Notes under the pieces: model-generated
The model's input: only the letters and a program-made list of their open reading frames with translations
Database searches by the model: none
Told to the model about the DNA's origin: nothing
Made by a program: the position numbers and the translations under genes
Part shown: in pieces, positions 1 to 5,117 of the stretch
Layout of the letters: each line of letters begins with the position of its first letter
Numbering within the stretch: the stretch's first letter is position 1
Origin: Clostridiales bacterium
GTDB lineage: Bacteria > Bacillota > Clostridia > Oscillospirales > Oscillospiraceae
Length of the DNA stretch: 6,490 bases
Assembly: GCA_021203685.1 (NCBI GenBank)
Contig: JAJQAS010000084.1
Coordinates: 1-6,490, forward strand
Direction: 5' to 3'

Positions 1-32
1 GAATTGTACTATGCTGTCTTACTTTCCCCTGC

Positions 33-61
33 AATCTACCATTTTTGGGGTGCTTTTACAA
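33..61 (-). promoter_or_regulatory. Possible leftward promoter for a gene beyond the left edge
   Basis: Read on the minus strand there is a TTGTAA -35 (56-61), a 17-bp spacer and a TAGATT -10 (33-38) preceded by TG one base upstream, an extended -10 arrangement. It lies beyond the lepA terminator, so a new transcription unit running off the left edge would make sense. The rest of 1-164 shows no gene I can support. The match is moderate and the downstream gene is not visible, so this is a weak call. Confidence 0.35.
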
Positions 62-164
62 GAGGTTTTACCCGAACGGTCGAAAATCTGCTCAAACGGC
101 AACTGATGTCAAAAATATCACGGGATTTGGCGGTAGATTTTGTATACTTTGACGGCTGTGGGAC

Positions 165-200
165 AAAAAATCCCCTGCCGCCCGATGGGGGCGACAGGGG
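165..200 (-). terminator. Rho-independent terminator of the regulator-lepA operon
   Basis: On the minus strand a 12-bp stem with a single G-U pair (189-200 with 172-183) closes a 5-base loop (184-188). One base later comes a run of six T residues (165-170). It begins only 7 bases after the lepA stop codon. This is a classic intrinsic terminator and marks the end of the leftward operon. Confidence 0.94.
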
Positions 201-207
201 GTGGGGG

Positions 208-2010
208 TCATTCGTCCAGTTTGAGCACGGCGAGAAACGCTTCCGTGGGGATCTGCACTGTCCCAAGTGTCCGCATCTTCTTTTTGCCCTCTTTTTGCTT
301 CTCCAGCAGCTTTTTCTTCCGGGTGATGTCGCCGCCGTAGCACTTGGCCAGCACGTCCTTCCGCATGGCCTTCACCGTTTCCCGGGCAATGATCTTGCCG
401 CCGATGGCGGCCTGCACCGGCACCTCGAAGAGCTGGCGGGGGATGTTCTCCTTGAGCTTTTCGCAGATTTTCCGGCTCCGGGCGTAGGCTTTGTCCTTGT
501 GGGCGATGAAGGAGAGGGCGTCCACCTGGTCGCCGTTGAGCAGCAGGTCGACTTTCACCAGGTTGCTGGGCTGGTAGTCCGCCAGCTCGTAGTCCAGGGA
601 GGCGTAGCCCTTGGTGTGGGCCTTCAGCGTGTCGAAAAAGTCGTAGATGATCTCGTTCAGCGGCATTTTGTAGTGGAGTTCCACCAGCGTGGTGTCCAGG
701 TACTGCATATCCCCGAACTGGCCCCGCCGCTCCTGGCACAGGGGCATGATGTTGCCCACGTAGTCCTGGGGCGTGATGATGCTGACGTTGACGTAAGGCT
801 CCCGCGCCTCGGCGATTTGCGCCGGATCGGGGTAGTTGTGGGGGTTGTCCACATAGACGGTGGAGCCGTCGGTTTTCACCACCTCATAGATGACGCTTGG
901 CAGGGTAGTCACCAGATCCAGGTCAAATTCCCGCTCCAGCCGCTCCTGAATGATCTCCATGTGGAGCATCCCCAAAAAGCCGCACCGGAACCCGAAGCCC
1001 AGGGCGGCGGAGCTTTCCGGCTCGAAGGAGAGGGAGGCGTCGTTGAGCTGCAATTTCTCCAGCGCGTCCCGCAGGTCGGGGTACTTGCTGCCGTCCTCGG
1101 TGTAGATGCCGCAGTAGACCATGGGTTGGGCGGGCTTGTAACCGGGCAGCGGCTCCGCCGCGGGGCGCGACCCACCGGTGACGGTGTCGCCCACCTGGGT
1201 GTCCCGCACGTTCTTGATGGAGGCGGTGAAGTACCCCACCTCTCCGGCGGTCAGCACCCCGCAGGGGTCCAGGGCGATCGGTTCCATGTGGCCGCACTCC
1301 ACCACCTTGTAAGTGGCGCCGGAGGCCATCAGTTTGACCTCCATGCCGGTGCGGATGGTGCCCTCCATCACTCGCATCAGCACGATGACACCTTTGTAGC
1401 TGTCGTACTGGGAGTCGAAAACCAGCGCCCGCAGCGGGGCCTCTGGGTCGCCCTCCGGCGCGGGGATGCCCTGCACGATGTCCTCCAGCACGGCGTGGAT
1501 GTTAATGCCAGCCTTGGCGGAAATTTCCGGCGCGTCCATGGCGGGCAGGCCGATGATGTTCTCGATCTCCTCCTTTACCCGGAGGGGGTCGGCGGAGGGC
1601 AGGTCGATTTTGTTCAGCACCGGCAGCACTTCCAGGTCGTGGTCCACCGCCAGGTAGGTGTTGGCCAGGGTCTGGGCCTCTACGCCCTGGCTGGCGTCCA
1701 CCACCAGCACCGCCCCCTCGCAGGCGGCCAGGCTGCGGCTGACCTCGTAGTTGAAGTCCACATGACCCGGCGTGTCGATGAGGTTGAGCTGGTAAGTCTC
1801 CCCGTCGTCCGCCTGGTAGCGCAGGGTGACGGCCCGGGCCTTGATGGTGATGCCCCGCTCCCGCTCCAGCTCCATGGAGTCCAGAATCTGGCTCTCCATC
1901 TCCCGGGCGGTCACTGCGTTGCATTCCTCGATGATTCTATCCGAAAGCGTGGATTTGCCGTGGTCGATATGTGCGATAATGGAAAAATTGCGGATGTTTT
2001 CCTGTTTCAT
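208..2010 (-). CDS. lepA: Elongation factor 4 (LepA), ribosome-associated translational GTPase
   Basis: LepA/EF4 is a cytoplasmic translational GTPase related to EF-G; proposed roles are back-translocation of stalled ribosomes and help in 30S assembly. The 600 residues match the usual family length and both ends look intact. GTPase motifs are visible: G1 AHIDHGKST (13-21), G2 RGIT (52-55), G3 DTPGHVDF (79-86), G4 NKID (133-136) and G5 SAK (164-166). Domain II follows, and FRCGFLGMLHMEI (341-353) is typical of the family. The C-terminal end, with its Lys-rich EGKKKM stretch and TEAFLAVLKLDE tail, matches the LepA-specific domain. The ATG is set by an AGGAGA ribosome site 7 bases upstream. It is the second gene of an operon with the XRE regulator (11 bases between stop and start) and is followed at once by a terminator. 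Identification is secure from motifs. Confidence 0.98.
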   Translation of the reverse strand: MKQENIRNFSIIAHIDHGKSTLSDRIIEECNAVTAREMESQILDSMELERERGITIKARAVTLRYQADDGETYQLNLIDTPGHVDFNYEVSRSLAACEGAVLVVDASQGVEAQTLANTYLAVDHDLEVLPVLNKIDLPSADPLRVKEEIENIIGLPAMDAPEISAKAGINIHAVLEDIVQGIPAPEGDPEAPLRALVFDSQYDSYKGVIVLMRVMEGTIRTGMEVKLMASGATYKVVECGHMEPIALDPCGVLTAGEVGYFTASIKNVRDTQVGDTVTGGSRPAAEPLPGYKPAQPMVYCGIYTEDGSKYPDLRDALEKLQLNDASLSFEPESSAALGFGFRCGFLGMLHMEIIQERLEREFDLDLVTTLPSVIYEVVKTDGSTVYVDNPHNYPDPAQIAEAREPYVNVSIITPQDYVGNIMPLCQERRGQFGDMQYLDTTLVELHYKMPLNEIIYDFFDTLKAHTKGYASLDYELADYQPSNLVKVDLLLNGDQVDALSFIAHKDKAYARSRKICEKLKENIPRQLFEVPVQAAIGGKIIARETVKAMRKDVLAKCYGGDITRKKKLLEKQKEGKKKMRTLGTVQIPTEAFLAVLKLDE

Positions 2011-2017
2011 CTATGGT

Positions 2018-2024
2018 TCTCCTA
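2018..2024 (-). promoter_or_regulatory. lepA ribosome binding site overlapping the upstream stop codon
   Basis: The minus strand reads TAGGAGA. TAG (2022-2024) is the stop codon of the XRE regulator and also forms part of the Shine-Dalgarno AGGAGA (2018-2023) for lepA, 7 bases before its ATG. A ribosome terminating on the regulator therefore sits on the lepA initiation site. This suggests translational coupling, which is inferred and not demonstrated. Confidence 0.8.
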
Positions 2025-2744
2025 TTTCTTCTTCTTTTCCGGCTTCTTCTCCTGTGGGGCCAGCCGCTGGTTGACCCGCCCGCCGGTGTTGTGCAAAATT
2101 TGCAGCAGCGACTGGTACAGGGCGGGGTATTCCCGCTGGAGGGCCTTCTGGTCCAGCGGCTCCAGTTTGTCCGCCGCGGACTTGTCCCTGGCCAGCTTTT
2201 CCAGCTCCAGGGTGATGGCGGTTTTGTCCCACATCATGGCGGCGTCCACCGCGCCGCCCCGGAACGCGCCCTCCTCCAGGGCGAAAAACGCCGAGAGATT
2301 GTGTTTGTTCACGCTGTAGATGCTGCGGAACACGGTATACAGGGCGCAGGAGAAGTAGTTGGAAACCGCCAAAATCAGCTCCCGGTCGCCCAGCCGTCCC
2401 AGTATACCATAAATCAGCGACAGGGTGTTGACCATCAGCTTTTTGTTCAGCTGGGCCATAACGCTGCCCCGCAGGGCGTTGTCCTTGTGCTCGCTGACAT
2501 CGTAAAGCTCCTCGGCGCTGATGACCGTCCCGTCCTTGGACATGGTGCGACCCAGCAGGTAGTCGGCGGAGACCTGGTAGTAATCGCAGGCCCGGACCAC
2601 AAAGGCCAGCCCCGGCTCCCGGATGCCCTTCTCGTAGTGGGAGAGCAGGGCCTGGCTGATGCCCAGGTCGGCGGCGGCGGCGCGTTGGCTGATGTTGCGC
2701 TCCTTGCGCAGCAGCGACAGGGTGCGGGAAAAATCGTTGCTCAC
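2022..2744 (-). CDS. XRE-family helix-turn-helix transcriptional regulator, first gene of the lepA operon
   Basis: The 240-residue protein has an N-terminal Cro/C1-type HTH domain (about 5-66). The helix-turn-helix pair is near 18-39 (ISQRAAAADLGIS then QALLSHYEKG), followed by the usual YYQVSADYLLGR ending of XRE domains. Residues 90-220 are mostly helical and unassigned; they may be an oligomerisation or sensing domain, which I cannot name. The tail is Lys-rich (PQEKKPEKKKK). The start is GTG at 2742-2744, chosen because a GGAGG site lies exactly 7 bases upstream and the HTH begins just inside it; upstream extension has no ribosome site and crosses the promoter. It shares a transcript with lepA and has a good promoter with an inverted repeat across its -10, compatible with autorepression. 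Its targets cannot be read from the sequence. Confidence 0.9.
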   Translation of the reverse strand: MSNDFSRTLSLLRKERNISQRAAAADLGISQALLSHYEKGIREPGLAFVVRACDYYQVSADYLLGRTMSKDGTVISAEELYDVSEHKDNALRGSVMAQLNKKLMVNTLSLIYGILGRLGDRELILAVSNYFSCALYTVFRSIYSVNKHNLSAFFALEEGAFRGGAVDAAMMWDKTAITLELEKLARDKSAADKLEPLDQKALQREYPALYQSLLQILHNTGGRVNQRLAPQEKKPEKKKK

Positions 2745-2751
2745 GGAAATT

Positions 2752-2756
2752 CCTCC
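2752..2756 (-). promoter_or_regulatory. Ribosome binding site that fixes the GTG start of the XRE regulator
   Basis: GGAGG on the minus strand stands 7 bases before GTG at 2744. No other in-frame ATG, GTG or TTG nearby has comparable spacing to a ribosome site, so this decides the start. Confidence 0.85.
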
Positions 2757-2802
2757 ATTTTTCTCTCTGAGAGGCGTGGAAAGAGATGCTTTTTTAACAA
2801 GT

Positions 2803-2816
2803 GGTATTATTATACC
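2803..2816. promoter_or_regulatory. Inverted repeat over the -10 box, candidate operator
   Basis: GGTAT (2803-2807) and ATACC (2812-2816) form a perfect 5-bp inverted repeat around a 4-base centre, and the -10 box of the regulator's promoter lies within it. XRE proteins commonly bind short palindromes over their own promoters, so autoregulation is a reasonable guess. The repeat is short and AT-rich, so chance occurrence is possible. Confidence 0.35.
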
Positions 2817-2837
2817 GAAGTCAATACAGTTTGTAAA
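2809..2837 (-). promoter_or_regulatory. Sigma-A type promoter of the XRE regulator-lepA operon
   Basis: On the minus strand TTTACA (2832-2837) is followed by a 17-bp spacer and a perfect TATAAT (2809-2814). Transcription should start near 2802, giving a leader of about 58 bases before the GTG start of the regulator. The spacing and both boxes are near consensus. Confidence 0.8.
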
Positions 2838-2865
2838 GCTATGCAAAAAATTTTCTTTCGTTCCC

Positions 2866-2894
2866 TTGCGGCAGAGAGCAGGCCCTGCTACAAT
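2866..2894 (+). promoter_or_regulatory. Extended -10 promoter of the small divergent gene
   Basis: TTGCGG (2866-2871), a 17-bp spacer and TACAAT (2889-2894), with TG at 2886-2887 giving an extended -10. The expected start is near 2901, about 38 bases before the ATG at 2939. The -35 box is only a partial match. The promoter is divergent from, and about 30 bp away from, the operon promoter, so one regulator could act on both. Confidence 0.6.
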
Positions 2895-2938
2895 AAATGT
2901 TACGATAAATGACTGCAACGCAAAGGGAGGACCCGCCC

Positions 2939-3379
2939 ATGCTCACCCGCGAACAGCTCAAACAGACCAGACAGTGGCAGGCGCTGAACGCCATCTGGAA
3001 GACGCTGACCACCCAGCAGCGCCAGGCCATCGGGCCGGAGTTCCAGTGCCTGTCCGATTTCATCCGGGACAACAGCCGCCCGCCTGTGGACTATGCCGCC
3101 GAGGACGCGGATTATCAGTCCCACCTCTCCAACGACGCCTGCCGCTTCGCCCGGGAGCGGGAGGCCGCCGGGCAGAATATTTACGACGGCTTCAAGAAGA
3201 TCATCTCCCGCAGCACCTTCGAAAGCCCGGAGAAGGTGATGGTCTTTTTTGACCTGAAATACAAACAGAAATACCCCTGGGTCACGGAAAACCGGGACGA
3301 GCTGCTGGAAATTCTGGATCTGGTCTGGAACCGGCTGGTGGACCGGGGCTTCGTGCCGGGGGAAGGGTTTCCGAAGTGA
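2939..3379 (+). CDS. Hypothetical protein, 146 residues, unrecognised family
   Basis: I do not recognise this protein. It is soluble, charged and probably mostly helical, with no signal peptide, membrane segment or metal-binding cluster. Notable stretches are MLTREQLKQTRQWQALN at the start, the central YDGFKKIISRSTFE (about 82-95), an aromatic FFDLKYKQKYPW segment (about 102-113) and a C-terminal helix ELLEILDLVWNRLVDRG. The start at 2939 is supported by AGGGAGG at 2924-2930 with 8-base spacing. The in-frame ATG 30 bases upstream lies near the predicted transcription start and has no ribosome site. Codon use matches its GC-rich neighbours, so it looks like a real resident gene. It is divergent from the XRE regulator, a common arrangement for regulator and target, but a functional link is only a guess. 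The heptamer repeat patch begins on the base after its TGA. Confidence 0.85.
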   Translation: MLTREQLKQTRQWQALNAIWKTLTTQQRQAIGPEFQCLSDFIRDNSRPPVDYAAEDADYQSHLSNDACRFAREREAAGQNIYDGFKKIISRSTFESPEKVMVFFDLKYKQKYPWVTENRDELLEILDLVWNRLVDRGFVPGEGFPK

Positions 3380-3407
3380 GCTGTTAGCTATTAGCTCTTA
3401 GCTTTTA
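3380..3407. repeat. Heptamer tandem repeat, GCTNTTA x4 (left arm)
   Basis: Four exact 7-base units share GCT-N-TTA, and the variable base takes G, A, C and T in turn (GCTGTTA, GCTATTA, GCTCTTA, GCTTTTA). The array starts on the base after the TGA of the upstream gene. Each unit junction gives TAG on the plus strand and TAA on the minus strand. Positions 3384-3395 are a perfect 12-bp inverted match to 3508-3519. Confidence 0.9.
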
Positions 3408-3428
3408 GTTTGGCGGTGCTAAACGAGT

Positions 3429-3442
3429 GGCTAGTGGCTAGT
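3429..3442. repeat. Heptamer direct repeat, GGCTAGT x2 (middle)
   Basis: Two exact tandem copies of GGCTAGT (3429-3435 and 3436-3442), preceded by AGT and therefore nearly 2.5 units. The period is the same 7 bases and the GCTA core matches the flanking arrays, so it probably belongs to the same repeat patch. The surrounding 3443-3487 shows no gene and no convincing terminator. Confidence 0.7.
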
Positions 3443-3487
3443 AACGCCTGGCTTTTTTGAGATTCGATTATGGTTTGCAGTACCTGA

Positions 3488-3522
3488 CTAACAGCTAATG
3501 GCTAACGGCTAATAGCTAATGA
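3488..3522. repeat. Heptamer tandem repeat, CTAAYRG x5 (right arm)
   Basis: Five 7-base units: CTAACAG, CTAATGG, CTAACGG, CTAATAG and the imperfect CTAATGA. They are the reverse complement type of the left arm: 3495-3519 matches inverted 3384-3408 at 21 of 25 positions. The array runs into the spoIIP gene and provides its stop codon (3502-3504) and last residues. Confidence 0.88.
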
Positions 3523-4710
3523 GTATACCTCCCCCGCTGCCCTTGCAAACAGCCTGGCCCCGGCCAGGGCCTCCTGGAGGGTGTTGCCGCTGGTGCCCAC
3601 CTCCACCAGCAGGGACCCGGCGGTCAGGTGCTGGTTGAACCGCTGGCTGCGCAGGTCGATGTTTCGGGGCAGGGTGTCGTCCAGGGCCAGCATGGCCCCC
3701 TGGAGCTTTAACGCAAGGGTGAAGTTGTCCTCCCAGTTGGGGTGGGTCAGCCCGCCGTCGTCCGTCCCCACCACCAGCATCACCTGGGCCACCCGCTCCC
3801 CGTCGATGGTGGTGGTTTTGGCGTAGACGGTGCCGTCGCTGTCGATGAGGGCGTCCCGGTGGACGTCCAGCACCACCTGAATGGTGGGGTACTGCTCCAG
3901 ATAACTCTGTACTCCCTCCAGCGAGCGGCCATAGGAGCCGCTGTAGCCGGGGTAGTCGTAGGTGGTGGTGTCGTGAATGACGGAGAATCCCATCTCCTCA
4001 AAGACTGCCTTCATCTCCTCCCCCACCCGGATCATGTTGTAGTTTTCATCGGTGGTGCGGATGTCGTCGCTCTCAACGTACACGTCGTCTCCGTCCATGG
4101 TATAGGCTTCAGTGGCGTGGGTGTGCATAATCAGGATTTGCGGCCCATCCGAGGCGGGCTGGAGGGTCAGGGACGGCTCCTCCTCCCAGTAATCTGCCAC
4201 GCTGGGGTTTAGCCCCTCGGTGTGGTTGTCCACCTTGAGCTGGCTGGTTTTGATTTGGGAGAGGTCCAGGGTGATTTCTTCTGTTTCTGGTTCTGCATCG
4301 GATTCCGTTTCTTCTTCTTCTGCCTCCACTGATTCCGCTGACGTGGAGGCTGTTTCTGTTTCCACGGCGGAAGTATCCCCTTCCTCATCTGCCGGGTCGG
4401 TCTCCGGTTTTGCCTCGGATTCCGCCTGCTCGTCCGCCGTTTCCGCCTGCTGCGCCGCGCTGACCGCCTCCTTGCCCTGGGCCAGCAACGGGGACTGGTC
4501 TACCACCAGCTCCGCCCAGCCGTCCAGCAGGCCGGTTTCGCCCTCTGCCTGTCCCAGCTGATACTCCAGCAGGCCGGTGACAATGGCTCCGCTGGAGCAG
4601 AGGGCGGTTTTCGCGGCGTCCAGGTCGGCGGTGCGCCAGACCACCCACAGGGTGGAGGCCGCAGCCGCCAGCGCCATGGCCCGGCGGGGAACGGTCACAT
4701 GCTTTTTCAT
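3502..4710 (-). CDS. spoIIP: Stage II sporulation protein P (SpoIIP), forespore engulfment peptidoglycan hydrolase
   Basis: SpoIIP acts in the mother cell with SpoIID and SpoIIM, cutting peptidoglycan as amidase and endopeptidase to drive engulfment. The 402-residue protein starts MKKH, has a hydrophobic segment (about 11-25) fitting a membrane anchor, then a poorly conserved region (30-85). A long Glu/Ser/Thr/Asp-rich linker follows (about 88-147), then the hydrolase domain (about 155-395). Family signatures are ILIMHTHATEAY (192-203; H196, H198, E201), VVLDVHRDA (279-287; D282, H284) and LLVEVGTSGNT (367-377; E370), consistent with metal-dependent catalysis. The ATG at 4710 has GAGGTGG 5 bases upstream; the frame stays open further upstream but without family-like sequence. 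The last residues (SLAISR) and TAG stop lie in the heptamer array. It is convergent with the small hypothetical gene and divergent from rny. The linker is longer and more acidic than I expect for the family. Confidence 0.95.
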   Translation of the reverse strand: MKKHVTVPRRAMALAAAASTLWVVWRTADLDAAKTALCSSGAIVTGLLEYQLGQAEGETGLLDGWAELVVDQSPLLAQGKEAVSAAQQAETADEQAESEAKPETDPADEEGDTSAVETETASTSAESVEAEEEETESDAEPETEEITLDLSQIKTSQLKVDNHTEGLNPSVADYWEEEPSLTLQPASDGPQILIMHTHATEAYTMDGDDVYVESDDIRTTDENYNMIRVGEEMKAVFEEMGFSVIHDTTTYDYPGYSGSYGRSLEGVQSYLEQYPTIQVVLDVHRDALIDSDGTVYAKTTTIDGERVAQVMLVVGTDDGGLTHPNWEDNFTLALKLQGAMLALDDTLPRNIDLRSQRFNQHLTAGSLLVEVGTSGNTLQEALAGARLFARAAGEVYSLAISR

Positions 4711-4729
4711 TCGTACCACCTCTCGGGAC

Positions 4730-4758
4730 AGCCTATGCCCCGGCGGGGCGGAGTATGC
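4730..4758 (-). promoter_or_regulatory. Candidate sigma-E type promoter of spoIIP
   Basis: On the minus strand GCATACT (4752-4758), a 14-bp spacer and CATAGGCT (4730-4737) resemble the sigma-E pattern (KMATATT, 14-15 bp, CATAnnnT). SpoIIP is expressed in the mother cell under sigma-E in Bacillus, so such a site is expected here. The inferred start falls near 4723, right at the ribosome site, an unusually short leader, so the call is tentative. Confidence 0.35.
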
Positions 4759-4843
4759 GTCCAGCCCCGGCAGCGGCCAGCGCACTCTTTTTTGCAAATG
4801 TAGCGCAGAAAGGGTTCGGATGGTGTTTTCTTTGCGAATTTTC

Positions 4844-4872
4844 TTGACAGCGAGGACCTCTGGCGGTACAAT
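4844..4872 (+). promoter_or_regulatory. Strong sigma-A promoter upstream of the rny leader RNA
   Basis: A perfect TTGACA (4844-4849), a 17-bp spacer and TACAAT (4867-4872, five of six consensus bases). It is the best promoter in the window. Transcription should begin near 4879-4881, about 238 bases before the rny ATG. I see no comparable promoter closer to rny, so this one probably drives rny through a long leader, or makes a separate small RNA, or both. Confidence 0.85.
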
Positions 4873-4879
4873 GAACATG

Positions 4880-5074
4880 GATTGTTTTGAAAAACAGGTG
4901 GCGCTGATTCTGGGCAGAAGCCGCCTGGGGTTCAATGGCTTCGCTTTGCGTGGAACTGTCCGTGCAGGGCGATTTTTTGTTGCGCACATGGGAGGCCGCC
5001 TGCGTTCCCTGACGGGAAGCCGACGGCGCGGCGTTCCCCTGTGGCAGCCTGACATTTCAACTGCGCAAAACAAC
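4880..5074 (+). ncRNA. Candidate structured leader or small RNA between the promoter and rny
   Basis: No convincing gene lies here. The expected transcript has an 8-bp closing stem (TTGTTTTG 4882-4889 with CAAAACAA 5066-5073) enclosing several hairpins drawn by eye. These are 4895-4902 with 4920-4927, plus an inner 4908-4911 with 4916-4919; 4930-4933 with 4953-4956; 4962-4965 with 4984-4987, plus 4969-4972 with 4980-4983; 4990-4993 with 5006-5009; and a strong one, 5014-5022 with 5029-5038 (one bulge). The length of about 195 nt and the closed ends are compatible with 6S-type RNA, but I cannot show the 6S central bubble. I see no SRP, RNase P or tmRNA signature. No terminator separates it from rny. 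It may be an rny leader with a regulatory role or a processed small RNA. The fold was not computed. Confidence 0.4.
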
Positions 5075-5117
5075 ACAAGCTGATTCAAAAATCTATTACA
5101 GGAGGTGTACAAAACTT

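Noticed and set aside
4..2319. Very long open frame on the plus strand, opposite lepA
   Set aside because: It is the antisense shadow of lepA and the regulator, with biased Val/Leu/Gly/His composition typical of reversed GC-rich coding sequence, no ribosome site and no domain signature; lepA motifs on the other strand are unambiguous.
2745..2918. Longer N-terminus for the XRE regulator
   Set aside because: The extension passes through the operon's promoter and the divergent promoter, while GTG at 2744 has GGAGG at ideal spacing and begins the HTH domain properly.
2909..2938. Upstream in-frame ATG for the small hypothetical gene
   Set aside because: It lies a few bases after the predicted transcription start with no ribosome site, whereas 2939 is preceded by AGGGAGG.
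3445..3458. Terminator suggested by the TTTTTT run after GCCTGGC
   Set aside because: No adequate stem is found immediately upstream of the T run; GGCG with CGCC is only 4 bp with a long loop.
3380..3522. CRISPR array
   Set aside because: Units are 7 bases, tandem with no spacers, and no cas genes are present.
4220..4561. Ser-rich open frame on the plus strand
   Set aside because: It is the reverse strand of the acidic SpoIIP linker (Glu codons read backwards give Ser/Phe), with no start signals.
4880..5074. Firm naming of the rny leader as 6S RNA, SRP RNA, RNase P RNA or tmRNA
   Set aside because: Size and closing stem fit 6S loosely, but the conserved central bubble could not be shown; SRP helix 8, RNase P core and tRNA-like tmRNA ends are not visible. 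A covariance-model search would settle it.
4871..5083. Possible 70-residue small protein in the rny leader
   Set aside because: Its ATG codons at 4871 and 4877 overlap or precede the predicted transcription start, there is no ribosome site, and the sequence is Arg/Gly-rich with no recognisable features; the base-paired structure explains the region better.
4711..5112. Longer N-terminus for SpoIIP, starting as far upstream as 5112
   Set aside because: The extension crosses the rny promoter and leader, looks unlike any SpoIIP, and would bury the membrane anchor; the ATG at 4710 has a good ribosome site.
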